Source of the DNA: Atrina japonica
Lineage: Eukaryota; Mollusca; Bivalvia; Pterioida; Pinnidae
DNA length: 64,000 nt
Direction of reading: 5' to 3'
NCBI GenBank assembly: GCA_030159075.1
Contig: BROG01000465.1
Span: forward strand, 248,001 to 312,000
Below the pieces are notes generated by a model. It saw nothing but the letters and a program-made list of their open reading frames with translations, did no database searches and was not told where the DNA came from. Of this stretch, positions 32,279 through 45,600 are shown piece after piece (within the stretch, counting starts at the first letter, position 1; every line of letters begins with the position of its first letter). The translations under genes were made by a program, and so were the position numbers.

Positions 32279-32827
32279 TACAGTCAAACTTGCATTAAAA
32301 GCCACCTCTGTATAAAGGGCATCTGCCTATAAAGATCATTCAAACATATTTTTGTGTAACCTTTTTAATTTTTTTATAACCACTTGTGGTGGTCTATTGG
32401 TAGATAGAATGTAGATGTAGAGCATTTGACTTGCAAGCAGAAGGTCCCGATTTTGATTCTCGGTAGTGACTGTACCTTTGCCAAGCACTCGGCATACAAA
32501 GTGAGCTCGGCATACAATGTAAAAGTCACAAGTCTCTCGGATAAGACTGAAAACCGAGGTCCCATGTTGTAGATGGAATGGCATGTAAAAGAACCCTCAC
32601 TGCATTGCTGTCAGTCCATAGCACAGGGCAAAATTTGTAGCAGTTCACCTTAAGTTGGTGACATCTCAGTGTAAGTGAAAATTTCTTGATGGGATGTTAA
32701 ATGACAGTCAGACAAACAAAGAAACCTTTTTTATAATGAATAAACCTCTTTGTAGAAGCCACCTGCCTTTAAGTGCTACTTTAATCAGCTTCCTGCAGTG
32801 GCTTTTATTGACACGTTTGACTGTACA
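32279..32827. mobile_element. TACAGT-ended element, copy 3, split by a SINE
   Basis: The left part starts ACAGTCAAACTTGC and contains 'tataaagggcatctgcctataaa' type words. The right part resumes at about 32723 and ends ACACGTTTGACTGTAC. A family B SINE sits between them. Confidence 0.6.
32393..32722 (+). repeat. SINE family B nested inside an inverted-repeat element
   Basis: The tRNA-like head (GTAGAGCATTTGACTTGCAA, TTTGATTCTCGG) is followed by AAAACCGAGGTCCCATGTTG, GAACCCTCACTGCATTGCTG, CATAGCACAGGGCAAAATTT and GATGGGATGTTAAATGACAG. Flanks share an AACCTTTTT(T)ATA-like word that may be its target duplication. Confidence 0.7.
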
Positions 32828-33588
32828 TGTTTTATGTATGTAGATTCTAACCTGAAACTTTGTACTTGCCTGGCAGACACTCATGAGCAACAGCTAAAGT
32901 GTCTTGTAAATGTATACATGTGTGATTCGATTGTGATTTTCCAAGCTTTGGTTTTGTCTACTCAGTTATCTAATTGATTTTGATCTTTTAATACTAAGTG
33001 TGTCAAAGATTAAAATGCCAATGTTAATTAACAAAATGACCAGTACATTTAAATCCAGACCAAATTTAAATATAGATTTGTTTGAAGTGCCCTGACTGAC
33101 CATCCACAATTGCCTTTACCCAGTTCATTGTGTGTATGTGTGGTGTTATTTTGAGGGACTTCTGTTTCTGTGACTACTTTGTTGTTAATTTAGGATCCTC
33201 TTTATTCTTTATTTTATTGTCCACTTTCTGTCAATTGATAAAGTTACATGTACCTCACTGATAGACATTTAGGGCGAGTACATCAAATGAATAATTTTTT
33301 AACGATGGTCTATAAAGTACATGTATACAAAGAGAGGATTACACTATTAGGAAGGGATTACATTGTACTAGCCTAACACCACTCTCTGGCTTTATAACTT
33401 TTTTGTGTTTCTTGAGGGTCAACGTTTCACTTGGAGCTTGTTTTTGTATTATAATGACACGCAGACTTACAACTGCACAGATTTGTCTGTCTTGTCATGT
33501 ATATGTGTAAGGAAATGTATTGAGATGATGTGACATTTAATTGTATCTACTGGGATAAATTTAGCTGTGTGTTCATGTTTATTGATAG
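32828..33588. other. Intergenic to 5' region of gene 2, nothing recognised
   Basis: No repeat ends or coding exons seen. An AG preceded by TTCATGTTTATTGAT at 33588 may be the acceptor of the first coding exon. Confidence 0.35.
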
Positions 33589-33632
33589 TGAGAAAAGATT
33601 AGGAATATGTATCAGTACACACGAGGTCACAG
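33589..33632 (+). CDS. Gene 2 probable first coding exon
   Basis: An ATG at 33607 follows an in-frame TGA at 33589 and opens MYQYTRGH before donor AG|GTAAGA. Its two leftover bases plus the first base of the 34033 exon make Arg, and the frame continues perfectly into GHQPYFPSDYW. The acceptor at 33588 is weak, so the exon's left border is uncertain. An upstream untranslated exon (perhaps ending 27351) is possible. Confidence 0.5.
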
Positions 33633-36600
33633 GTAAGATGTACGGGTATGTATATATAATATATACACAAAAGTATGTGCTGATAGTGAGCAATATGGTC
33701 AGGGTTTTCCCAGGTGTACAAATTCTACGCGATTGTCAAAATCAAATACAAATGTAGTAAACAATGCTTTGTGTTGAGAAAGACTAAAAGAGTTTCAAGA
33801 TTTCAGGATATTTGCATGTATTGGTAGACAATTAATTTCTCCTCAAGTACTAGTTCTCGCCAGCACTATGATTTGATGCAATGTGCACGGTCATTTCAAG
33901 AAGAAAAAAATAGAATAAGCAACATGCCAATCATAAAAGTGCAGAAATACTACAGTACCCATTACTCTCATGATCGTAAAGTTATATATTGTTTGTACAT
34001 CTTACATGTGTATTATTATTTTCTCCTTTTAGAGGCCATCAGCCGTACTTCCCATCTGATTATTGGGAATATTATATTGACCAAGGACCTGACGGTTACA
34101 GGATCCTGGATGCACCCTATCTCGACAGTATTTTAGAAAAAGAAGAAGAAAATTATAAACATAGTAAGTCCTAAGTTCTATTCTTTATGATTCGTGGCAT
34201 TTTTATGCATTACCGTTATTTCCTGCGTATTTCCCGTTGGTTATACATGTATAATTTTGTTCAAGGAAAATATGGTCCTCCAGGTTATCTGTCGGTGCGG
34301 GCTATCTGGATCTTTTTTCCTTTGTTTGAATTAAATACTAAAAACATTTTATTTATTAACATGTAAATAATTATCATTTATATCTTTAAGCGCCAATTTT
34401 GCTATAAGATATTCACACATGAATGTTTATCCTTATCACCTATCAAACTCGGTGTCCTCTGAGTTGGTGTGAAACATGTCGAAATGGTCCTATGTACATT
34501 GTATTACCCATGGGCAGTCTAGCCAAGCAGGTTATCCAGTATGTGTTTTGCTAGAGCAAGGGTTTTTGGTCAATGCAGGCAATAGAGTGCAGCAGGCAAT
34601 ACACAGGAAATTATGGTAACTGTGTATGAATTGTGAGTTAGACAGTAAGATATCAGTGAGTTTCTCCACCATCAGAATCAGTTTTGCCACTCTTTATGAT
34701 TCATGACACTGGTTGTAAGGCAAGTCCATTTTTTTTATTTAGGTTAAAAATTCTAAGACAGCATGGTCAATAACTTTATTAAAAACAGTTGGACCTAACA
34801 GTCATTTACTTGTGTTAAAAGTTATAAAGTTGTAACTTTTACAGTGCCGCTTTCAATATACATTTTTGACATCATTGGATTGCGATGTCATAATCACAGA
34901 AATGTTTGATGCGCCATTTAATTGTGACAGCATAATAGAAAAGTCTGCCAAAAGGTGTTGTCTCATGCCTTTTACCAAAGTTTAATTCCAAATTGCTCTC
35001 TCTCAATGTGCATTTTTTACTTCATTCTATTGTGTTGTCATAATCACTGTAACTGTTTTTACAGGCCATTTAGTAGTGAGGACATGATTTGAAAGTTTTC
35101 CAAAAGGTGCCGTGTCAGGCCTTTCACTAAATGTCAATTGACCTATCACCAGATGTCTTGACATGTGGCACTCAATGTGCATTTTTGATGTCAGTTGATT
35201 GTGGCATCATAATCACACAAATGTTTGTCAGGCCATTTCATTGCGACGACAAAATGAAAAATTTGTCAAAAGATGCATTGTGGGACCTTAAACAATATGT
35301 GGAAAGGTTAATTGTACACACCACAGAAACATTTTGTTTTCAATGTAGGAAATTATAATTTATGTGTTTATGCATGAGTAAACTTTTACACGTTAACTGT
35401 GGTTCTGAAACTTTTAACAGCAAAGTGATACTGATCGCTAGAAATTTATGTCATGAAACAAACAGTTATTTTGATGAAATCTGTGTTTTTCCGGGAATCT
35501 GTATCATTTTGCTGTCAAAAGTTACAGCACCACAGATATTTTGTAAAGGTTTCAGTATGTACATAAACAACACATAACATGTACAAATGACATTGATTTG
35601 AATTCACCAGAGAGACAGTCACTTCTAATTTAACCCATTCACCCCTATAGACACAACTGGACTGACCTAAATCATTGATTTACAGAGGAGTCCATTGTTT
35701 TTCAGGGTTTAATGAGTTAAAAAGTAAATGGATGGTAAGGCATGTATTGTTTATTCTAAAATAGTAAAAACTTATGATAGAATACATCTCACAGGTCTTA
35801 ATATTACAATGTATACTTGCCTACACTTAATTGATAAACAAGTAAATAAATCATCTACATGTACATGTAATAGTATGTGAAAGAAAAATTATTGATGAAA
35901 AAAAAATTGTATTAAGAATCTGGTAAGAAACTCAGGAGACACTCAGATTGGACTTTCAGGTTCTTGCCACAATGCCTGAGATTTGTTTTCAGTCATCACA
36001 TCCATATCTGATCATTTTTCTTCCATACTTTAAGTACATATTTCTGTAGATGTACACAAAGTCTGACATAACCTTTTATGCACTGCATTCTCATTATATA
36101 GTCTAAGCTCTACGTGTACATCATAAAATTGTATTGCAATGTCATATTACTAGTACATGTACGTGTAGCTTTGTCAATACTTTAGGGGTTGACGAGGAAA
36201 ACTTTCTGCATTATAAAAATGGTTAATATCGGTGACAAAAATTATATTCTATATTATATATATATACCTACAGGTGATGAACAAAGCTGGTCAAAGACTC
36301 GGAGAAGAATGAGTGATCAAAGTTCTCAGCTCCATTCCAATGGTGAGTAACATGAAGCACGTATCATGTAAAAACTGTCAACGTTTTGTATGCATGGTAT
36401 CGGCATACACAGTCAAACTTGTCTACACAGGCTACTCTGTTAAGTACACTATATTGATTTGGTTTCAGATTCGAGTGGATTTGGAGGCAGTATATCACCA
36501 GGTTCTAGCAGTATGCAAACTTCAGACAGTCAGAACATAATGTACGGCTCTGTGCCAGATATTTCTTCCTCTGGACTTCATGGGGTAAATATTACAAAAC

Positions 36601-39600
36601 ATCCAATGTCACCAGTAATCATCATTCTGTATGTACTGTAATCTGTTGTTGTACCACATCCCATCCCCGTTCTGATGTTAAAAGCACTTTGGAATTTGAT
36701 AACTGTAGGAAAATCAGTGTGGGAAATCTCTATGAATTTGATTTAAGTTTCCTTGATATTAAGCTTTGTAAATGGTTTCTTAGAAGGTACTAAGAAAAAT
36801 ATACCGTAATTGCAACAGTTGAACATACTGTGTTCAATTTCAGTGATTCAAATATGAATATTGTTTCATGTCTTGGTATATGGTATACATGTACATGTAT
36901 TTAGGCTTTATTTGGGGATGATGATGGGAATTGTTTGCATCTATGCATTACTAACCATAACAGAAAAAAGGACCTTTGCAAAAATAATTGTGAAATTTAA
37001 GTTGCTTTTTTTATTTCTTTTTGAAAACTGAAAATGTTAGAAAATTCAAATATATTTCCACTTTTACTCTATCAATAAAACTAAACCCTTCAGCCAGTTT
37101 TTATGATGAAAAAGTAAAAATATTACAAAGTGAAACATAATTTCAAGGGGCAATAGCTTATCTAAAAATTTATTTTGATTTTTTTTCATCTTTTATAACT
37201 TGTACTTGATATACAGTAACAAATAAGAGCTAAACACAGGCATAAAAATCATATATTCCAATATATTTTGTGAAAATAAGGTCAGGTACAGTATGGTATT
37301 CATATATAAATAATAAAGTTGGGTTAATCGCTTGTAATTGAAAAAGTGCCAATTCTGGGTTTCTAAAGCAATTTTCATAAAATATTTATGAATTTGAGAA
37401 TTTTTATGCCTGTGTATATATCTTTTTTGTTATTGTATATCAATCTAAGTAGTAAAGAAGGAAAAATTTGAAAAAAAACACAGCTAATATTTCTTTAAAT
37501 ATTACATGTTACATTTCTTTGTTGTTGATATCATATATCAAAGGTCACTTTTCTCCATGGCTTCATTTCATGCATGTTATCACTATGTACAGTGAAACAT
37601 TGTCTTAAGATCACCTCACTAAGGTGACCACCTCACAATTAAGTCTCTTGGAAATTTCAAATCTTTTTATCTAATAAGTCCAAACCCTTGTTTTAGAGAC
37701 CACACTACTAATTGGACCACTTAGACTCAGTTATGTAGATGATCTTATTAGCGAGGTTTCATTGTATAAATATATATCCTTTCCTGCTTGATTCACTGTA
37801 CTTTAGACAGAGGAAGTAAACCAAAGTCTGCACAGTTGTGATCAGAGTCAACCACAAGATAACAGCTCAGGGGAAGCAACCAATAAGGAGGAAGTTATAA
37901 TATCAGGAAAGTTAGAAAAGACAGGACAATTACCAGACGATTCATTGTCAGAATTAGAGCCGTTGATGGCATCAACACCTACAAAAGTAGAGCAGTTTGA
38001 CTTTGAAGAATCAAAAGAGTTAACAGAGGATGAGGATGTTTCTCAAGATGGTAGGACAGTTCTCATAACCAAGATGATGCAAGAAAGTAAAACCTTTCAA
38101 CCAATCGAATCCCCTGAAAAAAGTAGCCAATATGTTAACCAAGATGAAAGGGGTAGTGATAATGATAATGAATCAATGGCAGACAACTCACATTATTCTG
38201 TCAGATCTGTAGATGATTTAAAAGATGAAGATCATCAAGAGACAATACAAGGGAGTAGCCCCAGAACAGATGGAAGTGATGGGTCAATAACAATTCAAAG
38301 TGACAAGTCAACAACAATTGGAAATGAGGTGTTAAAAACAGAACAAAGTGAGAAGTCTGTAACAGGACAAAGTGAGAGGTCTATTATGGAACAAACTAGT
38401 GAGAAGTCTGTCACAGATCAATGTAAGAAGTCTGTCACAGATACAAGTGAGAAGTCTGTTACCGAACAAAATATCAAATCCACAACAGGCACAAAAGGTT
38501 CCATAACAGAACAGAGGAAAGATGAGGAGTCTGTGCAACCAGTTATTTCAGGGCCCCGGAGAGATGACAGTTTATTTACAGATGACTACATGAATATGCA
38601 GCTTGGAAGAGCATCAAGAGCATCCAGTGATGAGAGTAATACATCAGACATCTTGAGGAAGACAGTTTCCTTTGGTTATGTGGAGAGTATCATGTCTGCT
38701 GGGAGGGTAGTGTCTGAGGTGTTGAGAAATGAAGATATCAATGTTGAGGATGTAGAACATGAAAGAAAATCACAGCAGACAGAAATGGCTGGTTCTTCTG
38801 TCACAGATCAGACTTTTGGGAATGTATCTTCAGAGGAAGATTTAAACCAGACCAGAGATGATAGGAAAACATCAGCAGGATTGAGTGACACAAGGAAAGT
38901 GGAGGAAAGTCTACATATTGAGACAAAACAAGATGCAGATATCTCACATGAGACCCAAATCAGTAAGGAAGTACAACTGAAAGGAGACAAAGAAACTTCC
39001 AGCAACAGGAAAGTTGAGGAATCACACAAACCTATTGTAAAAGCGAGCAAAAGTGTTGAAGAGGATATACCCTCAGAGGTTCCAGAGGACCTGAAAAGTT
39101 ACATTGATCCACAGTGTCCGGAATGGAAAGATCCAAATACTAGAAAGCTGATATACAAGTTTGCCTTAAGGCAGTATCAAAGGGAAACAGGGGTCACCTT
39201 TGGACAAAGTGGTATTATGGAGACAAAGAGTAAGACCAGAAATCTCCTGGGCCCCAAGGACAGTATGAAAGGCATTGTCCCTGCACAGATTCTCAAACAT
39301 AAACAAAAGCAAAAATTGTCAGAGGCATTGTCTAGTGGAACTTCACTCCCATTGTCTAGAAAATCTTCAAAACCAGAAACTGGCGTGCTTCGTCCAGCTG
39401 TTAAGTCAGAAGGTCTCAAAGTCCACTCCAGCAAGGAGTTTCAGAAACCAATGTCCCCAGAAGAATTTCCCATCAAGATATATTCTGAAAATTTAAAAAT
39501 CCAGAAAGAAATTGCTCACCATAGTGACAACACACCTGGATATGGCGCCTTCAGCTTTACATCACCATCAAAATTGCTGACAAAAATAGAAAATGATGGA

Positions 39601-42600
39601 AAGGAAGATGATAAATCAAACACTACACAGGGTGATAATTCTGCTGCTGCTGCTGCTGCTGCTACTGCAGCTGTTTCCTCTGAAATAGCAGGCAGAGATG
39701 CCACTCCTAGTCATATGCAAAATGACCAACAGGAAAACAAAGGTCTCAGACAACAGGAGGAGAAAGTTGGGCAAATATATGTGAGAAATGAAAGAATGGA
39801 GGAAACTATCTCACAGAAATCTTTCAGAACTGAGAAAGAGTTGGATGCTTGTCAGTACAAACATATAGGAGCTAATGATTCTGGGGAATTATCCACTCCC
39901 ATTTACACCCGATGTGATGATATCTCAGATATTATCTATACTCCCCCTTCTCAATTATTGGTGAAAATCGAACAGCGAGAACATTTGGAAGCCAATGATA
40001 AGAGTCCAGGTCTTGGTGCCTACAGTTTTACAACACCATCCACATTGATAGCCGTAGAGCAAACAACCACAGCTACAAATGCTGATCACCATACTAAAAG
40101 ATCTGCAGAACACATTGCTAAATATGGATATGGTGATGCTGATTTTACATCACCGTCTGACCTCCTAGAGCACCTTCAGGTGCTTGATACAGAGTCAGAT
40201 ACAAGTGCAAACAAAGATCATGTCAGTCAAAACTTGCCTGCAGAAGATGGACAAAAAGACAAAGAGGAAGTGAACAATTTGACAATTGAGAATGCTGGGA
40301 ATGTTCAGAGGTCATCTCTACCAGCAGACACAGGTCACATCAATGTTGGAGAAAAATGTTTAAAAAATGAAAATATTGAAAATGTCCAAAAAACATCTCT
40401 AGTCTTGAAAAAATGCTTTTCTGAAAATTGTGACTGTAAATCTACTTCATCTGCTAAAAAATGTGATAGTGAACTAGACAGATCAACACCATCCAAGCTA
40501 TTGAGGAAAGTAAAGGATAGAGAAAAGACTGAGGATGCTGCCAAATCACCAGGGTATGCTATATTTTCCTTCACTAGTCCATCACAGCTTGTGGCCAATC
40601 CTCGTTTATCAAAAGAATTTGATTCTTCAGACATCAAGAGATCTACACCTTCAGGAATACTCCAAAAAGAAGTTACAGATGCAGCTGAGAGGTCACCAGG
40701 TTCTGCTGTGTTATCATATACAAGTCCATCTAAAAGGATATCGATTTCAGGTGGAGAATCTCTGGAAATAGATCAGGTACAGAGTACTGTGTCACCTAAA
40801 ACACAACAGAAGCGAGACTCAGATGAAACCATAACAACAGAACATTTAATGAAACAAATGAAAATGTTTCATCATGAAAATACAACAGCATCACAACTGC
40901 TAGCAAAAAGAGAAGACAGAGAGAAAACAGAGGAAGCAGGAAAAAGTCCAGGATACGGAGAGTTTTCCTTTACATCTCCATCACAGCTCATCACAAATGA
41001 GGGACAGATGTTACAGCAAAAGGATGAATTACTTGAGTATACCACTCCATCTCAACTGCTGAAAAAGAGAGAAGACCGAGAGAAAACGGAGGCTATAGCA
41101 AAGAGTCCTGGATATGGAGAGTTCTCCTTTACCTCTCCATCACAGCTCATTGGAAAAGAGATACAACCAAATGACCAAAGACTAGAGACACTCGAGTATA
41201 CCACTCCATCTCAACTGCTGAAAAAGAGAGAAGACCGAGAAAAAACAGAGGCTATAGCAAAGAGTCCTGGATATGGAGAGTTCTCCTTTACCTCTCCATC
41301 ACAGCTCATTGGAAAAGAGATACAACCAAAAGACCAAAGACTAGAGACACTCGAGTATACCACTCCATCTCAACTGCTGAAAAAGAGAGAAGACCGAGAA
41401 AAAACAGAGGCTATAGCAAAGAGTCCTGGATATGGAGAGTTCTCCTTTACCTCTCCATCACAGCTCAATGGAAAAGAGATACAACGAAAAGGGCAAAGAC
41501 ACGAGACACTTGAGTATACCACTCCATCTCAGCTCCTAAAAAAGAGAGAAGACCGAGAGAAAACGGAGGCTGTAGCAAAGAGTCCAGGATATGGAGAATT
41601 CTCCTTTACCTCTCCTTCCCAGCTGATTGGAAAAGAGATACAACCAAAAGGGCAAAGACGAGAGACACGTAAGTATACCACTCCATCACAACTGCTAAAA
41701 AAGAGAGAAGATCGAGAAAGAACAGAGGCCACAGCTAAAAGTCCTGGTTATGGAGAATTCTCCTTCACCTCTCCATCCCAGCTACTAACAAAGGAGAGAC
41801 AATCAGCAGAGCACAAGGAGAAAAGTGCAGACAAGATCGATAGGGCACAATCTTTTGGCAAAAGCAGTTTCCAGTCAGATACCTTATCAGTTACAGGGAG
41901 TGATTATTATAACAACAATGATCACACAAAGCAGAGTAAGGCTAAGATCCCAGATTCCAGAGTTACCAGTGACTTGACAACATACTTTCTTAATATATCA
42001 GACATCCTTGACAAAACTGTCAAAAGGATTAATGAGACCATCAGCGAACCATTTTTTGAAAGATTTGAGCAAAGCATAGAGGATAACTCCTCTGAACATA
42101 AGTCAGAGATGGCCATCACCAAAATTTCTGATAGGGTTACAGACCAACAGGAAGCATCACATAGTGGAACGCAATGCACAGTTCTCTCGGATGATGAACA
42201 TGAAGAATTGGTGCACACAATTATGTCCAATGGTAAAGCCATGATTAAGCCATTTCCAGTGGCTAGTTCAACAAAAGACCATGATTTTGATCTTGGTAGC
42301 AATATTAGTTTGGCCGACTGGAAAAATGTCCTTCAGTCTGAGGGTGAGGAGGGCATTGGAAAATCAGTGGAATCTGTTGGAAGTGTTCCTGGGATGTGGT
42401 TCTTTAACTTCAAAAGTTCTGATGCAGCCAATGAAGACTCTGATGTCAAAGCGGATGAGAGCAATTATAGAACAAACATATTGAACAGAGACAAATATGT
42501 TAGTACTTCTAGCGGATACCCATTATCCGAAATGTCCTCAGAAAGACTTGAGAGTTCCTTGATATTAACTTCTAACCCAGATTTCCACTGCTACTCTTCA

Positions 42601-45600
42601 GATGAAGAGTCTGAATTTTCAGTTGACACAGAAAAGCAAAATCCTACTGCTAGTGCCAGAAAAGCAGATGACACTTCAACTAAAGTACCTAAGGACAAGA
42701 GCGGTCCTGCAGCAGACATTACTGATGAGAGTCAACAGGACAAGGCTCTACCGGGCAGTCTTTCATCTATCAATGAACTTTTCTGGTCTTTATATACTCA
42801 GAATCCTAAGATTATCAATGAATCTGTACAGGCTTTGATATCGGACACTAATGCTTTCACTACACTGAATGATATGCTCTCTCAGATTAACACTGCTTCA
42901 CAGCACACTGCACTAAGCACAAGTAGCACTAACGCTAACAAGGCCTCCAGTCAGGTAAGGCACTTCACAGTTCTTTTACACTGTAACGCAGGGCAATACT
43001 TGAACACCTTTCTAAATTATGCTTGTAGTTGTTTTTCAATGCTAATTTTTTTTTTAAAAAAGTGGTAGAATAAAGTCTTTATTTTCAAATTCTCAGGGAA
43101 GTATGGTAGACTATACCATGTTGAACTGGTTTTGTATTGGGGATATATATCTACAAAATTTTTTATTCCACCAATTTTTTTCTAAAGGGGAAATGCTGAA
43201 ATTGAATATAAGTTACAAATTACTTGAACGTTATCTAAAGTAAAGATTTCCAATGTTTGCCTATATCTACAGTGTTTTTAAATGTTTGTTTGTTCTATCC
43301 TGCTTGAAGGATTGAATTTGTCTTTTTTGTGATGTTTCATTTTATATTTGGTGTAATTTTTTTATGTTATTGTTACTTTTTGAATTACTATTATTAACCA
43401 GCAGGGCTCCAGATACAAATGAATGATTGTAGATGTGGTATCTTGGAAAATAGCTCTAAAACTTCAACCCCAATAATACAGTATTTGACTACCATTATAC
43501 AGTGGAGCTTAACTTTGAGTGACCACCCGATCTGCCACTGCAGTTTGGAACAGGACAGGTGGTGTTTCAAAAGAGAATTCAATTTAAAGAATTATTCAAC
43601 CAAGTGGTTTTCAGAATGTGGTCACAGTAGACCGGCGGTCTTTCATGAGAGTGGTCTCTTAAGACAGGTTCCTCTGTAGTATACATGTAGGGGTTTCCTA
43701 GAATAAAAATCAAAGTAAATAAAAACACAATAAGATGTATGTATACCCATTGAACAACAGATACTGATGTCAATGATATTTCCCATTTTTTTATTGCTGA
43801 AAAGATATTTATATTGCCAAATATTTATACAAAGCATCAACTTTCATCTTCATTTCCTCAAACTGATTCTTATCTAACGTCATGATTTGTTTTGTATGTT
43901 TTTTTTTTTTTTTACCCCTCGATATTTTTTATTGTTGTTGTTGTTTTTTTCTTGTACATGTAAATTAAGAGATTCCAACACCAAACCCACCTTATCTGGA
44001 GCCCTGAACCATTCTCATGCATGTTATACATTGACAAAGCAGTAAATGTACTTGGTTCATCTTGCCATCCCATGGTAAAAATCCCACAGCATCATCGCAC
44101 ATTGATCTGTTCTTTTAATTTGTATCCTTACATCCTAACCTTGTCCCTTATTTACATCAAGAGTTTTTGTTTTTATTTTTTTGTATAATGCATACCTGTG
44201 CCTGAAAGCCTGGCACTATAAAACTTGAGAATTACTTAGGGCTCAAATTTTGCTCATTGGTAGCTAATCCTAAAATCTGCCGCCCCAGCCTGGCAGCATA
44301 AAACTTCAAAATTCTGAGAATATTCTCAATTTTTGGCCTGTTCATAACCAGCCAATCAGATTTCAGGATTCACCAGAATTGGGTAATTTTTTATACTTCA
44401 GTAATTTTTATGTTTCATGGTGCTGGACACTGGTCTAAAGATTTTACTTAATTAATTTTCAATCTTGAGTAAAGTTTCAAGTTTTATGCTGCCAGGCCGT
44501 GTTTTGCCAAGCAGGCCCAGTTGACAATATTTTCCGACTTTATGTAAATTCTCAAGTCATGTACTGATAGAGTGTCATTCTTGTTTTTTGTTGTTGCATG
44601 TAGGTTTAATTATCTCTCTTTGTGCATAACAAATTTTCAGGGGAAACAATCTGATGGTAACCATAACTCATCCTCTGTATATTCTCCTCGTCCTACAAAA
44701 GCACACTTAGAGCCCTCGACTCCAACAAATACCAGCTCCATGTCTAAAGTGAATAATGTTCCAACCACCAAAGCATTACTGGTGTTGGTAAGCTGTGTGT
44801 ATAGAAAATTGTGTGGAACCACCTTTAGTTGTAAAAAAAGATATATAGATCTCACAGTCATCAGTGTGGTTTCCTTCCTCACCTTCACAATCTTTAGTGT
44901 GGTTTCCTGCACTTTGTTTAATCTGATGAAAAGTAGATATATATATACTGGATATATATCAATCTGTTTTTATTAAGCCAGTTTTTTATTCCCACTGTAG
45001 GCTTTGTAGGTTTATGTCAGAAGACAATAGCTAGTTTTGATATAAAATACCCATAGAATTGTTTTTATATAAATGATATAGATATTAGATTATAGATTAT
45101 TAGACATGTCTCATTTTATATCACTGTAGCAGAGACATATTATACAGGTATATATCCATGAATATCAGAAATTTGTCATTTTTAGGGACATCATCAGCTA
45201 TAGTTTATGAAAGTGAAGTGTCACAAATGTTGACCTGTGCTATGGACATTTTTTTAATCTACATGTATCATTATTTTCATATAAACACAGGACCTTAGTT
45301 ATATATCTAAAAATGTTGACTTGACATTTATATTGTAAATCCGTTTTATTTTTCAAAAGATTAATGTTCTCATAAATTTGCAAAGGGACCTCTAGCAATT
45401 ATGTGTACATGTATTTATTGTACATGTATTTTTTTGTTTAGACCACTTGCAAGAGGAAGATCCCAAGTTTGACTCCTGGTGTCGGGTCATACCAAAGACT
45501 TTTAAAATTGGTAGTGACTGTTCCTTTACCAATGGCTTGGCATACGAAGTTAAAGTTTTGAGTCTTTCGAATGAGACTTGAAACTGATGTCTAGTGTCAC

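Noticed and set aside
41922..42302. 126-codon frame antisense to the giant exon
   Set aside because: It mirrors the strongly supported sense coding sequence; no independent signals.
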